A DNA stretch of 64,000 nt from Sphingopyxis sp. (GTDB lineage: Bacteria; Pseudomonadota; Alphaproteobacteria; Sphingomonadales; Sphingomonadaceae), in assembly GCF_016463645.1 (NCBI RefSeq), contig NZ_JAEMQX010000006.1, positions 1-64,000 on the forward strand, written 5' to 3'. The notes beneath the pieces are model-generated. The model had not been told where the DNA came from. It worked only from the letters and a program-made list of their open reading frames with translations, and did not search any database. The first letter of the stretch is position 1. Each line of letters starts with the position of its first letter. The translations under genes and the position numbers were made by a program. Below, one piece after another: positions 1-8,183 of the stretch.

Positions 1-524
1 GCGTGCATGTCATAGAGGCAGGTGATGTAGGTGAATTCGAAAATCTGCTCGTCGTTCCAGAAGGTCTTGAGCTTGTCGAAGATTTCGAGCGGCACGCGTC
101 CGCCGGCCTGCGCGAGGCAGTCTGCATAGGCGAGCACGGCGCGCTCCTGCTCGTCATAGCAATCGGCAACCTGCCAGTGCGCGATGGCGGCGATCTTCTC
201 TTCGCTGACGCCGAGGCCGCGGAGCGACTTGCAATGCTGCGAGAAGACGAACTGACTGCTCTTCACCCAGCCCGCACGCGTCTGGCCGAGCTCGCGAAGA
301 ACGGGGTCGATCGTGCGCGCCGGGTTGCGGTACACGGCGAAACCCTTGACCGCATGTTCGAAGATGTCGGGCGACAGCGCGAACACCGTCCACCAATCGC
401 CGGGCGTGCCGGTTGCGGTGCCGGGCTCGGCGACGGGATCGCGATCGCCGAACAGACGGTTGTAATAGGCGAGGACGGTTTCGTCGGTGACTTCCGAGCG
501 GGGGACCTGGCGCAGGACGGGCAT
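1..524 (-). CDS. Carboxymuconolactone decarboxylase family protein (3' end missing, cut by window edge)
   Basis: I translated this by hand from an ATG at 524, because the frame runs off the left edge and is absent from the ORF track. The protein begins MPVLRQVPRSEVTDE and carries the helical CMD/AhpD-like core (RNPARTIDPVLRELGQ, then SSQFVFSQHCKSLRGLGVSEEKI, then DEQERAVLAYADCL). Only one cysteine sits at the usual CxxC place (SQHCK), so an AhpD-type thiol peroxidase role is unlikely and a small-molecule role is more likely. A strong GAGGAG ribosome site precedes the ATG. It is the fourth gene of a minus-strand operon (MFS, SDR, NTF2-like, this), 11 bp after its neighbour. The substrate is unknown. 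Confidence 0.8.
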   Translation of the reverse strand, partial: MPVLRQVPRSEVTDETVLAYYNRLFGDRDPVAEPGTATGTPGDWWTVFALSPDIFEHAVKGFAVYRNPARTIDPVLRELGQTRAGWVKSSQFVFSQHCKSLRGLGVSEEKIAAIAHWQVADCYDEQERAVLAYADCLAQAGGRVPLEIFDKLKTFWNDEQIFEFTYITCLYDMH

Positions 525-535
525 GGAGCTACTCC

Positions 536-931
536 TCAGGCGTTCGCAAATTTGCGGAATTCGGCGACATGCGCGCTGTCGAAATATTCGTCGAGCCGCG
601 TGATCTTGCCGTCGACAACCTTGCACACGATCGCGCAGGGGAGGCGGACGGGGCCGTCGTCGTGGACGCGAATGCCCTTCAGGACATGCTGCTGGACGAA
701 GCCGCCGGGGAAGGCAGTGAGCCGGCGCTCGGCATATTCGCGGTCCTTGATCCGCGCGACCATGCCGGTCAGCGTCTGCGCGGTCTGCGCGGGGGTGACG
801 ATCAGTTCGTCGGTGTTGTGCCAGATCTCGGCGTCGGGGGTGAAGCTGTTCACCATCGTCTCGATGTCGCCCGCCTCGATCGCGTCGAAGAAGCGCTGCG
901 CCATCGCGCGAATATCGTCCTGCTCTGCCAT
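536..931 (-). CDS. NTF2-like / SnoaL-like protein
   Basis: This is a small alpha+beta-barrel protein of about 131 residues. The start is set at MAEQDDIRAM (931) because a GGAGAG ribosome site lies just upstream; the longer ORF-track start adds 14 residues that overlap the SDR gene. The pattern RFFDAIEAGDIETMVNSF, then an aromatic-rich pocket region, then KITRLDEYFD is typical of the SnoaL/limonene-epoxide-hydrolase-like fold. Members of this fold act as isomerases, hydrolases or dehydratases on hydrophobic substrates, but the family alone does not identify the reaction. It sits between an SDR and a CMD-family gene in a catabolic operon. Confidence 0.8.
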   Translation of the reverse strand: MAEQDDIRAMAQRFFDAIEAGDIETMVNSFTPDAEIWHNTDELIVTPAQTAQTLTGMVARIKDREYAERRLTAFPGGFVQQHVLKGIRVHDDGPVRLPCAIVCKVVDGKITRLDEYFDSAHVAEFRKFANA

Positions 932-941
932 GTCTCTCTCC

Positions 942-1829
942 TTAAACCCTGGCGCCGAACATGCGGCCGCCATTCGCCGCGATCAGCCCGTCGATGTCGT
1001 CGCCCCTATAGGCGGGGTCGGCCGAAGGACCGAAGGACGCCAGCATGTCCTGCGTCACCAGTTCGGCCATTTTCTTCCATTCGGGGTGGGTGAAGATCCA
1101 ATATTCACCCGCCTCGATCGCCTCGACCACGCGCGCGCCGATCCTGTCGGGCGACATGCCGCCGGCGAGCACGCCCTGCATCGCCTGGCTCGTCGCCGCG
1201 GCCTTGCCGACCTCGACCTCCACCGGGCGCAGTTCGCGCGTCGTCTCGACGATCCGCGTCGCCGACATGCCGGGCATCAGCACCGAAATATCGACACAGC
1301 TATCTGCAAGCTCGTTGCGCAGCGCCATCGCGATGCCGAGCGTCGCATATTTGGAGCTGATATAGGCCACCGAGATCGGCGGTGGCACGATCGCGACCAT
1401 CGAGCTCGTGATGACGAGGTGCGATGCCTCGCCGCTCGCCTTCATGTCGCCGAGGAAGGTACGGCAGGCATAGAGATGCGCGTGCGCGTTGACGGCATAG
1501 TTCCAGCGCCAGACGTCGGTGTCATATTGCTCGAACGGCCCCGATCCGCCGCCGACCCCGGCGTTGCTGAACAGGATGCGCACCGGCCCGAAGTCGCGCG
1601 CCCTCGCGCCTGCCTCCGACCAGCTTTCTTCGCTAGTGACGTCGAGCCGGAGGCCGAGCGCCTTGCCGCCTGCGCTACGCAGTGAGGCGGCTGCCGCTTC
1701 GGCTCCGGCACCGTCGATGTCGGCGAGGATCACCGACGTGCCTTTCGCGGCGAGCGCCTTGGCAGTGGCGAGGCCGAGCCCGCTCGCGCCGCCGGTGATG
1801 AAGGCGGTCTTGCCCGCGACGTCGGTCAT
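942..1829 (-). CDS. SDR family NAD(P)-dependent oxidoreductase
   Basis: A classical short-chain dehydrogenase of 295 residues. The N-terminal cofactor motif TGGASGLG, the NAG motif (FSNAGVGGG), the catalytic Ser in ITSSMVAIV and the YxxxK motif (YISSK) are all present. The ORF track fuses it to upstream out-of-frame sequence; the true start is MTDVAGKTAFITGG at 1829, whose ATG overlaps the MFS stop codon (ATGA), so translation is probably coupled. It likely oxidises or reduces an alcohol/ketone intermediate of the same pathway as the neighbouring genes. The substrate cannot be read from the sequence. Confidence 0.88.
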   Translation of the reverse strand: MTDVAGKTAFITGGASGLGLATAKALAAKGTSVILADIDGAGAEAAAASLRSAGGKALGLRLDVTSEESWSEAGARARDFGPVRILFSNAGVGGGSGPFEQYDTDVWRWNYAVNAHAHLYACRTFLGDMKASGEASHLVITSSMVAIVPPPISVAYISSKYATLGIAMALRNELADSCVDISVLMPGMSATRIVETTRELRPVEVEVGKAAATSQAMQGVLAGGMSPDRIGARVVEAIEAGEYWIFTHPEWKKMAELVTQDMLASFGPSADPAYRGDDIDGLIAANGGRMFGARV

Positions 1830-3121
1830 TCGGCGAAGTCCTTTTCGAGGTGGCGGGTCATGCGATACTGCGCGATGCCGGCCGCGGCGGCGAAGGGCAT
1901 CAGCGCCATCAGCGCCCAGCGCAGGCTGTCGACGCCGTGGGCGTCCTTGAGCGCATCGCTGACGATCCCGGCGAACAGCGGGCCGAGCCCGAGACCGACG
2001 ATGTTGAACATCAGCATCAGCACGGCGGCGGCGGTCGCGCGGCTGCGCGGCGGGGTCAAATTCTGCACCAGCGCCAGCGCGGGGGCGACATAGGCGGTGC
2101 AGGCCGCCATCGGGATCAGCATCAGCGCGAGTGAGGCCTGCCAACTGTCGACCAGAAGGGCAGCGATGAAGGTCGGAATCAGCACGGCGGTCGCAAGCGC
2201 CGGGATCGAGCCATAGGCGCGCGCCGAACGTTTGGCGCGGTGACTGACGAGCCAGCCGCCGCCGAGAATGCCGATGCCGAAGGTGATGCCCGCCGCCGGG
2301 CCGAACCAGGTCGCCATCGCGTCGAGCGGCATCTTCTGCGTGCGCATCAGGAAGGCGGGAATCCAGTTGAGCATGCCATAGCTCACGAAGGCGGCGAGCC
2401 CGCTGCCGATCATCACCATGCGCAGTGACGGACGGCGCCAGAACATGGCGAGGCTCTGCGCAAAGGGCAGGGCTTCGTCGGCGGGCTTGTGGGTGTCCAT
2501 CGCGCCGCGTGCGGGTTCGCGGACGAGCCAGATCAAGAGCGGCGCGACGAGAATGCCGACGATCCCGATGACGATGAAGGCGTTTCGCCAGCCGATATGC
2601 GCGGCCGCCCACGCGCCGAAGGTTGCGCCGACGAAGACGCCGAACGGACCGTTGCAGGTGAAGAGGCCGATCGCAAGCGGGCGCTGCGCGGGCGGGTAAT
2701 AATCGGCGATGACCGACAGCGACGGCGCGGTGCCGCCGGCTTCGCCCGCGCCGACGCCGAAGCGCATCAACGCCAGTTGCCAGAAGTTCGAGACCATCCC
2801 GCACGCCGCGGTGAAGCCGCTCCACACGACGCAGGCGATGCCGATCAGCTTCACCCGGTTCCAGCGGTCGGCGACCATCGCCACCGGTACGCCGGCCGCG
2901 GCATAGAAGAGCGCGAAGGCGAAGCCGGTGAGCAGCCCGAATTGCGTGTCGCTGAAATCCATCTCGGCGCGGATCGGTTCGACGAGCACCGACAAGAGCT
3001 GGCGGTCGACGAAGTTGATCGTGCCGACGATGAACAGCATCGCGAGCGCGACATTGCGGCGCAGCGCAAGGCCGCTGTCGGACGCCAGGGCGCCTGCGTT
3101 AACGGCGGTGGCCTCGGTCAT
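1826..3121 (-). CDS. MFS transporter, spinster-like
   Basis: An integral membrane permease of 431 residues with about 12 hydrophobic segments. Signature pieces are NFVDRQLLSVLVEPI in helix 1, GLLTGFAFALFYAAAGVPVAMVADRWNR (the MFS loop 2-3 signature) and GAGEAGGTAPSLSVIADYYPP, as in the spinster/Spns-like branch common in sphingomonad catabolic clusters. It is the first gene of a four-gene minus-strand operon whose promoter region contains one copy of the ACTTAG-N4-CTAAGT repeat. It probably moves the pathway substrate, or an organic acid derived from it, across the inner membrane. Confidence 0.88.
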   Translation of the reverse strand: MTEATAVNAGALASDSGLALRRNVALAMLFIVGTINFVDRQLLSVLVEPIRAEMDFSDTQFGLLTGFAFALFYAAAGVPVAMVADRWNRVKLIGIACVVWSGFTAACGMVSNFWQLALMRFGVGAGEAGGTAPSLSVIADYYPPAQRPLAIGLFTCNGPFGVFVGATFGAWAAAHIGWRNAFIVIGIVGILVAPLLIWLVREPARGAMDTHKPADEALPFAQSLAMFWRRPSLRMVMIGSGLAAFVSYGMLNWIPAFLMRTQKMPLDAMATWFGPAAGITFGIGILGGGWLVSHRAKRSARAYGSIPALATAVLIPTFIAALLVDSWQASLALMLIPMAACTAYVAPALALVQNLTPPRSRATAAAVLMLMFNIVGLGLGPLFAGIVSDALKDAHGVDSLRWALMALMPFAAAAGIAQYRMTRHLEKDFAE

Positions 3122-3161
3122 AACTCTCCCCAGATCGCGCGAGTCTTCTCGGCGAAAAAAT

Positions 3162-3177
3162 ACTTAGGTATTTAAGT
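3162..3177. promoter_or_regulatory. Candidate operator, copy 1 of ACTTAG-N4-CTAAGT
   Basis: The sequence reads ACTTAG GTAT TTAAGT, a near-perfect 16-bp inverted repeat in an AT-rich stretch between the divergent MFS (start 3121) and SDR (start 3229) genes. It is 41 bp and 52 bp from the two starts. Three related copies lie at 7622, 10844 and 12780, each in a divergent promoter region. The size and symmetry fit a dimeric TetR-, MarR- or GntR-type repressor site; the regulator is not identified. Confidence 0.6.
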
Positions 3178-3228
3178 TTATCTGTCAATGTGCTTTACGG
3201 TAGCGACAGGATGACCGGGAGAGAAGAT

Positions 3229-3996
3229 ATGGATATCAAGGGCAAGCGCGCGATCGTCACGGGCTCGGCGGGCGGCATCGGCCGGGCGACGGCGGTGATG
3301 CTGGCGGCGCGCGGCGCGGCGGAAATCGCGCTCGTCGACGTGAAGGAAGAAGCGCTGGCCGAAACGGCGCGGCTCGTCGAGGCGGAGGGAACGAAGGCGA
3401 CAACGCACAGTCTCGACCTGTCGGACGTTCCCGCGGTCGAGACGTGGTTCCAAGCCCATGGCGACGTCGATATTCTCCACAACAATGCCGGCGTCGTGTC
3501 GGGCCTGCCGCAATTCCCCGACGTCGACGCGGCGCGCATCCGCTGGATCATCGACGTCAACATCACTTCGCTCGTCGCGGCGACGCAGATCGCGGTACAG
3601 GCGATGAGGAAGCGCGGGGGCGGGGTGATCGTCAACACCGTTTCGACCGTCGCGCTCGGCACCGGTTTTTACGACGCGATGTATGCAACCACCAAGGCGG
3701 CGGTGATGATGTTCACGCGCTGTTGCGCGCCCTTGAAGGAGGAATGCAACGTCCGCGTCGCGGGGATGCTGCCCGGGCTGGTCGACACGCCGATCCTCGA
3801 CACAACCGGGGCAGGGGGCAAATCCGAATGGATGAAGACCGTGCTCGCGAACAATGAGGCATGTCTGCCCGAGGATATCGCGGGCGGTGTGATCAAACTG
3901 GTCGAGGACGATAGTCTGGCGGGCGGCGACTGGGTCGCGGTGCGGCGGCTGGGCGGCAAGGTCGAATATCAGTGGGGGCATGCGGATACCATCTGA
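3229..3996 (+). CDS. SDR family oxidoreductase
   Basis: A classical SDR of 255 residues. TGSAGGIG forms the cofactor loop, HNNAGVVSG the NAG motif, VNTVSTVAL carries the catalytic Ser region and YATTK is the YxxxK motif. The start at MDIKGKRAIVTG (3229) is chosen because GGGAG lies 7 bp upstream; the ORF track starts 13 codons earlier at a spot without a ribosome site. The last 30 residues (DWVAVRRLGGKVEYQWG) are unusual for the family, which often ends in a glycine-rich dimer segment. It is divergent from the MFS operon and probably belongs to the same regulon. Confidence 0.87.
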   Translation: MDIKGKRAIVTGSAGGIGRATAVMLAARGAAEIALVDVKEEALAETARLVEAEGTKATTHSLDLSDVPAVETWFQAHGDVDILHNNAGVVSGLPQFPDVDAARIRWIIDVNITSLVAATQIAVQAMRKRGGGVIVNTVSTVALGTGFYDAMYATTKAAVMMFTRCCAPLKEECNVRVAGMLPGLVDTPILDTTGAGGKSEWMKTVLANNEACLPEDIAGGVIKLVEDDSLAGGDWVAVRRLGGKVEYQWGHADTI

Positions 3997-3998
3997 TA

Positions 3999-4018
3999 CC
4001 CTCCCGCAAGCGGGAGGG
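3999..4018. terminator. Hairpin between convergent genes
   Basis: CCCTCCCGC-AA-GCGGGAGGG is a perfect 9-bp GC-rich stem with a 2-base loop, directly after the SDR stop and before the stop of the convergent GST gene. On the minus strand it is preceded by a short T run. There is no clear downstream U tract on the plus strand, so termination efficiency is uncertain. Confidence 0.5.
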
Positions 4019-4027
4019 GAAAAGAGA

Positions 4028-4738
4028 TCAGCGCACCGGCGCTTCCAGCATGTTCCTGCCGAACAAATTCGACCATTGCTCGTCGGTCAGCACCGGGCGC
4101 GCGCTCGACAGGTTCGCGGCGTTCTTGACGTCGGTTCCCGCGACCACCGCGGGCCGCTCGCCGATGCGCGCGAACCAGTCGGCGACCGCGGGATAATCGT
4201 CGAGCGTCAGCCCGATCGCACGGATCGCGCGCGTCCACGGCCAGCAGGCAATGTCGGCGATCGAATATTCCCCGGCCAGATATTCGGCTTCGGTCAGGCG
4301 TCCATCGAGCACGTGGAGCAGCCGCAGAGTCTCGTTGCGATAGCGTTCGACCGGATAGGTCTGCCCCTCGGGCGCGTAGCGGATGAAATGATGCGCCTGC
4401 CCCTGCATCGGGCCGAAACTCGCCATCTGCCACATCAGCCATTGCTGCGCCTGGCTGCGGCGGCGCGGGTTTTCGGGCAGCAGCTGGCCGCTCTTCTCGG
4501 CAAGATAGAGCAGGATCGCGCCGCTTTCGAACACCGGGAGCGGCGCGCCGCCGCCGACGGGTTCATGATCGACGATCGCCGGAAGCCGCCCGTTCGGATT
4601 GATCCGCCGATATTCGGGAGTCAGATGGTCGCCCTCGAGCATATTCATCGCGATGAGCCGGTGCGCAAGCCCCACCTCCTCGAGCATGATCGAAACCTTG
4701 TGCCCATTCGGCGTTGGCGTGAAATAGACGTCGATCAT
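4028..4738 (-). CDS. Glutathione S-transferase family protein, nu-type (YfcG/YghU-like)
   Basis: A two-domain GST of 236 residues. The N-terminal thioredoxin fold starts YFTPTPNGHKVSIMLEE, with the TPN motif of nu-class enzymes instead of a catalytic Tyr/Cys; PAIVDHE and ESGAILLYLAE form the glutathione gamma-glutamyl site. The C-terminal helical domain includes MASFGPMQGQAHHF and YSIADIACWPW. The start (4738) overlaps the stop of the upstream NTF2-like gene (ATGA). Nu-class enzymes can act as disulfide reductases or cleave glutathione thioethers. It is one of three related GSTs within 5.6 kb, so a glutathione-conjugated intermediate is plausible. Confidence 0.88.
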   Translation of the reverse strand: MIDVYFTPTPNGHKVSIMLEEVGLAHRLIAMNMLEGDHLTPEYRRINPNGRLPAIVDHEPVGGGAPLPVFESGAILLYLAEKSGQLLPENPRRRSQAQQWLMWQMASFGPMQGQAHHFIRYAPEGQTYPVERYRNETLRLLHVLDGRLTEAEYLAGEYSIADIACWPWTRAIRAIGLTLDDYPAVADWFARIGERPAVVAGTDVKNAANLSSARPVLTDEQWSNLFGRNMLEAPVR

Positions 4739-5232
4739 GCGGGATTTCCTTCGGCGAAAATGGCGCGCGCGGCGGCGAAAGCGGCTTCGAACGCCTCTCT
4801 TCCCGCAGGGTAGGCGACGACGGTCAATGTCACGCCCGCGATCTTCCAGCCGTCCCGCCGCACCAGCCGATGCGTGTAGCGGCCGATGAGATCGCCGAGG
4901 AGCGCGCGGTTCTCGACGCCGACAACATGGACGGCATCGACGATGCTCGTCACCGTCGCGCGGTCGCCGCCGATGGTCGCGATGATGTTGTGCAATTGGT
5001 GCGCGGTCGCGTCGAAGCCTTCGAGCGTCCGGCAGCGGTATGTCCATTCGTCGGCGGACACCGTCGCGACGAGGGAACCGATCGAACCATAATCGATCGC
5101 GATCTCGTCGATGAAGAGTGCGCGATAAGCGCTCCAGTCGCGCGCATCGAGCGCGGTGGCATAACAGGTCACGACCGCGGCCGCCGCTTCCCTGTCGAGG
5201 AAAGCTTGAGCCGCGGCCGATCCCTGGGACAT
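4735..5232 (-). CDS. NTF2-like / SnoaL-like domain protein
   Basis: A 165-residue protein with the helix-rich N-terminus of the SnoaL_4 type (AAAAVVTCYATALDARDWSAYRALF, then DEIAIDYGS) and the later strands (GDRATVTSIVDAVHVV, DGWKIAGVTLTVVAYPAG). It lies between the TonB receptor (14 bp upstream) and a GST (4-bp overlap) in one minus-strand operon. The fold is often found in isomerases, dehydratases and ring-hydroxylating dioxygenase beta subunits. No partner dioxygenase alpha subunit is seen, so a stand-alone isomerase or dehydratase is the better guess. Confidence 0.78.
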   Translation of the reverse strand: MSQGSAAAQAFLDREAAAAVVTCYATALDARDWSAYRALFIDEIAIDYGSIGSLVATVSADEWTYRCRTLEGFDATAHQLHNIIATIGGDRATVTSIVDAVHVVGVENRALLGDLIGRYTHRLVRRDGWKIAGVTLTVVAYPAGREAFEAAFAAARAIFAEGNPA

Positions 5233-5246
5233 CGTCGAATCCGATC

Positions 5247-7553
5247 CTAGAATTTGATCCCGGCCTCGACCGAAATGTTGCGGGTGGGCTCAAGATAGAG
5301 AATCGCCCGCGGAACCGGGGTGATCGGCGAGGGCAGGTTGAACGCGCTGCCGATCGTCTTCTGGTTGGTCAGATTCTTGCCGACGAGGGCGAGGTGCCAA
5401 CGGTCGTCCTGATCGGCGAGTTGCACGCGCAGGTCGAGTTTCACATAGCCGTTCTGGACGCCGAAGATCGGGCTCTGATTGTCCGAGTTGAAATATTTCG
5501 ACCGGCCTGCCCCGACGCCGGTGATGTCGAGCTTCATATCGTCCGACAGGTCGAAGCGCGCGTGTGCCGTGACGCTTCCCGTCCATTTCGACGCATAGGC
5601 CACCGGATAGCCCGCAAGATTGTTCGTTGCCGGGGTACAGGTGACCGGTTGCGACGCGAGGCAGGCCGCACCCGGATAATCGTCATATTTGATGTCCGAA
5701 TAGGCCGCCGACGCGCTGATGTCGAAATTGGGGACGGGGAAGATGCTGAGCGATCCTTCGATCCCTTTCGACGTTGCGCTCGCCGCATTGCCGGTCAGAT
5801 AGCTCGAAGTCGCGGGCTGATAGACCGAAACCTGCAGATCCTTGAATTGCGTGTGATAGGCCGAGACGTTCGCGACGACCTTGCCGTCGAACAGCGTCGA
5901 CTTGATGCCCGCCTCGAAATTTTCCGACTGTTCGGGTTCGAAGGTGAAGGTGCTGTCGACCGTACCGAGCGTGTTCGAGACGAAGCCGCCCGACTTGGAC
6001 CCGCGGCCCCAGGTCGCATAGAGCATGACGCGCGGCGCGACGTCATATTGCACCGTGACCGAGGGATCGACGTTGCCTTCGCTGATCGAGCCATCGGCAT
6101 TGGTGATCGGACGCAACGCGAAGGGCTGTCCGTTCAGCCCGTCCGACGCATAGGGGAGTGTGGTGCGGAACGAACCGTCCTTCCTGGTGTGGGTATAGCG
6201 CAGGCTGCCGATGACGCGCAGCGCGTCGGTCGCGTTGAGCGTGCCCTGTCCGAACACCGACCAGCTTTCGGCCTTCTGCCGGAAAATGCTGTCGATGCGG
6301 GCAAGATAGGGCCCGTCATAGATCGGAATGCGCGGATCGGTCGGCGTGGCGCCGGGAATGGTCAGGAACAGGTCGGGGATGTTGAAGCCCTGATATTGTT
6401 CGAGCGTATAGTTCGATTTGTCGTAATAGGCGCCCGCTATGAACTCGAAGGTCTCGCCGACCGGCGACAGGATACGGATTTCCTGCGAGAACTGGTCGAA
6501 GCGTTCGGGGAAGGCATTATAGACCGAGTTGGCGGTAAAGGCGCCGCCGCTGTTCGGGATCGTCTGGTCGAAGCCGTTGACGATCTTCGACTTGAACCAG
6601 CTGTAGCCGGTGACCGAGGTCAGCGTGAAATCGCCGAGCGCGAGATTGCCGACGCCCGAGATCATCACCGACTTGTTGTCGTTACCCTCGTCGCCGAGCG
6701 CCGAGCGTTCGAGATAGCGGTCGGTCTGCGGGTCCTGGTCGCTGGTCAGCGGGCTCGACACGGTGATGCCGCCGATGACCTCGCGGTTTCCATATTCGAC
6801 CTTCGCGGTGTAATCGAAATTGGCCGACGGCTCCCACTTCAGCGTCAGGCGCAGCAGCTGCGACTTGATTTCAGGATCGTCGTGATCCTTGGCGCGGTTA
6901 TAGATATAGCCGTCCTGATTGACGATCTTGTACGCGAAGCGCGCGCCGAGCGTGTCGGTGATCGGTCCCGACAGATAGCCCGAAAAGTCGGTGCCCTTGT
7001 GATCGAAATTATAGAGGCCGGTGATCGCGCCCTCGAAATCCTTCGTCGGCCCCGCCGACACTACACTGACCGCGCCCGCCGCCGTGTTCTTGCCGAACAG
7101 GGCGCCCTGCGGACCACGCAACACCTCGACGCGTTCGAGGTCGAAGAAGGGGGCCTGTGCCTGGCGGTTGCGACCCGCGTAAATGCCGTCGACATAGAGC
7201 GAGACCGACTGGTCGAAGGCGAAATTCGCCGGCGGCGAACCGAAGCCGCGGATATAGATGACGTCGTTGCCCGCGGTCGACTGGACGAAGACGTTCGGCG
7301 TGTAGTTCATCACCGCCTTGATGTCGCTCGTGTTGAATTCGGCGAGTTTCGCGCCGCTCACCACTTCCATCGAAATCGGCACGTCCTGCAGGCTCTGCTC
7401 GCGCTTCTGCGCGGTGACGATGATTTCGTTGTTGCTGCTGTCGTCGATCCCCGCCGCGTCGGCGGGCGCCGACTGTGCCATCGCCGGTGCGGCATTGGCG
7501 AGCATCGCGATCACCGCGGCGCCGGACAGCAGAAACTGGTTGCGAGCCGTCAT
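5247..7553 (-). CDS. TonB-dependent receptor
   Basis: An outer-membrane receptor of 768 residues. The signal peptide (about residues 1-27, ending PAMAQS) is followed by a TonB-box-like EIIVTAQKREQSLQDVPIS, the plug domain (YIRGFG, LYVDGIYAGR, FDLERVEVLRGPQGALFGKN) and a beta-barrel ending in IKF, the usual C-terminal Phe for BAM insertion. The ATG at 7553 is preferred to the GTG two codons upstream because GGAGG is 7 bp away. As first gene of an operon with an NTF2-like protein and a GST, it probably imports the compound the island degrades. It faces a DUF3237 gene across operator copy 2. Confidence 0.92.
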   Translation of the reverse strand: MTARNQFLLSGAAVIAMLANAAPAMAQSAPADAAGIDDSSNNEIIVTAQKREQSLQDVPISMEVVSGAKLAEFNTSDIKAVMNYTPNVFVQSTAGNDVIYIRGFGSPPANFAFDQSVSLYVDGIYAGRNRQAQAPFFDLERVEVLRGPQGALFGKNTAAGAVSVVSAGPTKDFEGAITGLYNFDHKGTDFSGYLSGPITDTLGARFAYKIVNQDGYIYNRAKDHDDPEIKSQLLRLTLKWEPSANFDYTAKVEYGNREVIGGITVSSPLTSDQDPQTDRYLERSALGDEGNDNKSVMISGVGNLALGDFTLTSVTGYSWFKSKIVNGFDQTIPNSGGAFTANSVYNAFPERFDQFSQEIRILSPVGETFEFIAGAYYDKSNYTLEQYQGFNIPDLFLTIPGATPTDPRIPIYDGPYLARIDSIFRQKAESWSVFGQGTLNATDALRVIGSLRYTHTRKDGSFRTTLPYASDGLNGQPFALRPITNADGSISEGNVDPSVTVQYDVAPRVMLYATWGRGSKSGGFVSNTLGTVDSTFTFEPEQSENFEAGIKSTLFDGKVVANVSAYHTQFKDLQVSVYQPATSSYLTGNAASATSKGIEGSLSIFPVPNFDISASAAYSDIKYDDYPGAACLASQPVTCTPATNNLAGYPVAYASKWTGSVTAHARFDLSDDMKLDITGVGAGRSKYFNSDNQSPIFGVQNGYVKLDLRVQLADQDDRWHLALVGKNLTNQKTIGSAFNLPSPITPVPRAILYLEPTRNISVEAGIKF

Positions 7554-7621
7554 ATTCACCCTCCCATGGAGCCTATCGCTGCCGGTCCCGGAAAGTCTTC
7601 CGATCCGTCAATCTGATTGAC

Positions 7622-7637
7622 CCTTAGTATACTAATT
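7622..7637. promoter_or_regulatory. Candidate operator, copy 2 of ACTTAG-N4-CTAAGT
   Basis: CCTTAG TATA CTAATT; the central 12 bases TTAGTATACTAA are a perfect palindrome. It lies between the divergent TonB receptor (start 7553, 69 bp away) and DUF3237 gene (start 7677, 40 bp away). Confidence 0.6.
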
Positions 7638-7676
7638 GTTTTATGCTTGTCCATAGGCAGGAAGAGGATTCGCATC

Positions 7677-8183
7677 ATGAACGCAGAAAATTCACGCAGG
7701 GCCCCGGCCGCGCTGGCCACCCGTCATCTATGCACCGTCGAGTTCGAGGTGGGTGGTGGTATCATCGGGATCGGGGCCTCGCCCTTCGGCGATCAGCGGC
7801 TCGGCTATATCAGCGGCGGACGGTTTTTCGGTCCGCGGGTCAACGGCATAGTCCTGCCCGGCGGCGGCAACTGGTCGCGGAGCGGACGCCTCGGCGACGA
7901 TGCCTCGGTCGGCACCTTCGATGCCCGCGCGGTGTGGCAAACCGACGACGGCGACCTCATCTATCTGAGCTATACCGGGCGCAGCATCATTCCCGACGAT
8001 GTGCGTGCGACCTTCGCCGATCCGGGGGTGCCCGACGCCGATCCGTCGCGATATTATCTGCGAATCGCGCCGGTGTTCGAGACCGCGAGCGCGAAATATG
8101 CCTGGCTCAACGGCGTGCTCGCGGTGGGCGTCGGCGAACGCACCGATTTCGGCGTGCGGCATGTGATCCACGAGGTGTTGTGA
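7677..8183 (+). CDS. DUF3237 domain-containing protein
   Basis: A 168-residue protein. The start is MNAENSRRAP (7677), with AGAGGA upstream; the ORF track's longer start runs through the operator and is unlikely. It shows the DUF3237 beta-rich pattern: CTVEFEVGGG near the N-terminus, GGRFFGPRVNGIVLPGGGNW in the middle, TFDARAVWQTDDGDLIYLSYTG, and YLRIAPVFETASAKYAWLNGVLAVGVGER near the end. Proteins of this family often sit in aromatic or polyketide-like catabolic clusters and have no agreed activity. Its stop and the next GST start overlap (TGATG), which ties the two together functionally. Confidence 0.85.
   Translation: MNAENSRRAPAALATRHLCTVEFEVGGGIIGIGASPFGDQRLGYISGGRFFGPRVNGIVLPGGGNWSRSGRLGDDASVGTFDARAVWQTDDGDLIYLSYTGRSIIPDDVRATFADPGVPDADPSRYYLRIAPVFETASAKYAWLNGVLAVGVGERTDFGVRHVIHEVL

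Noticed and set aside
3-1685. 560-residue plus-strand ORF at the left edge
   Set aside because: It is antisense to four well-supported minus-strand genes, has Arg/Ala-rich low-information composition and no recognisable domain. It is a GC-rich shadow.
5118-7616. 832-residue plus-strand ORF
   Set aside because: Antisense shadow of the TonB receptor at 5247; the minus strand has signal peptide, plug and barrel motifs, the plus strand has none.
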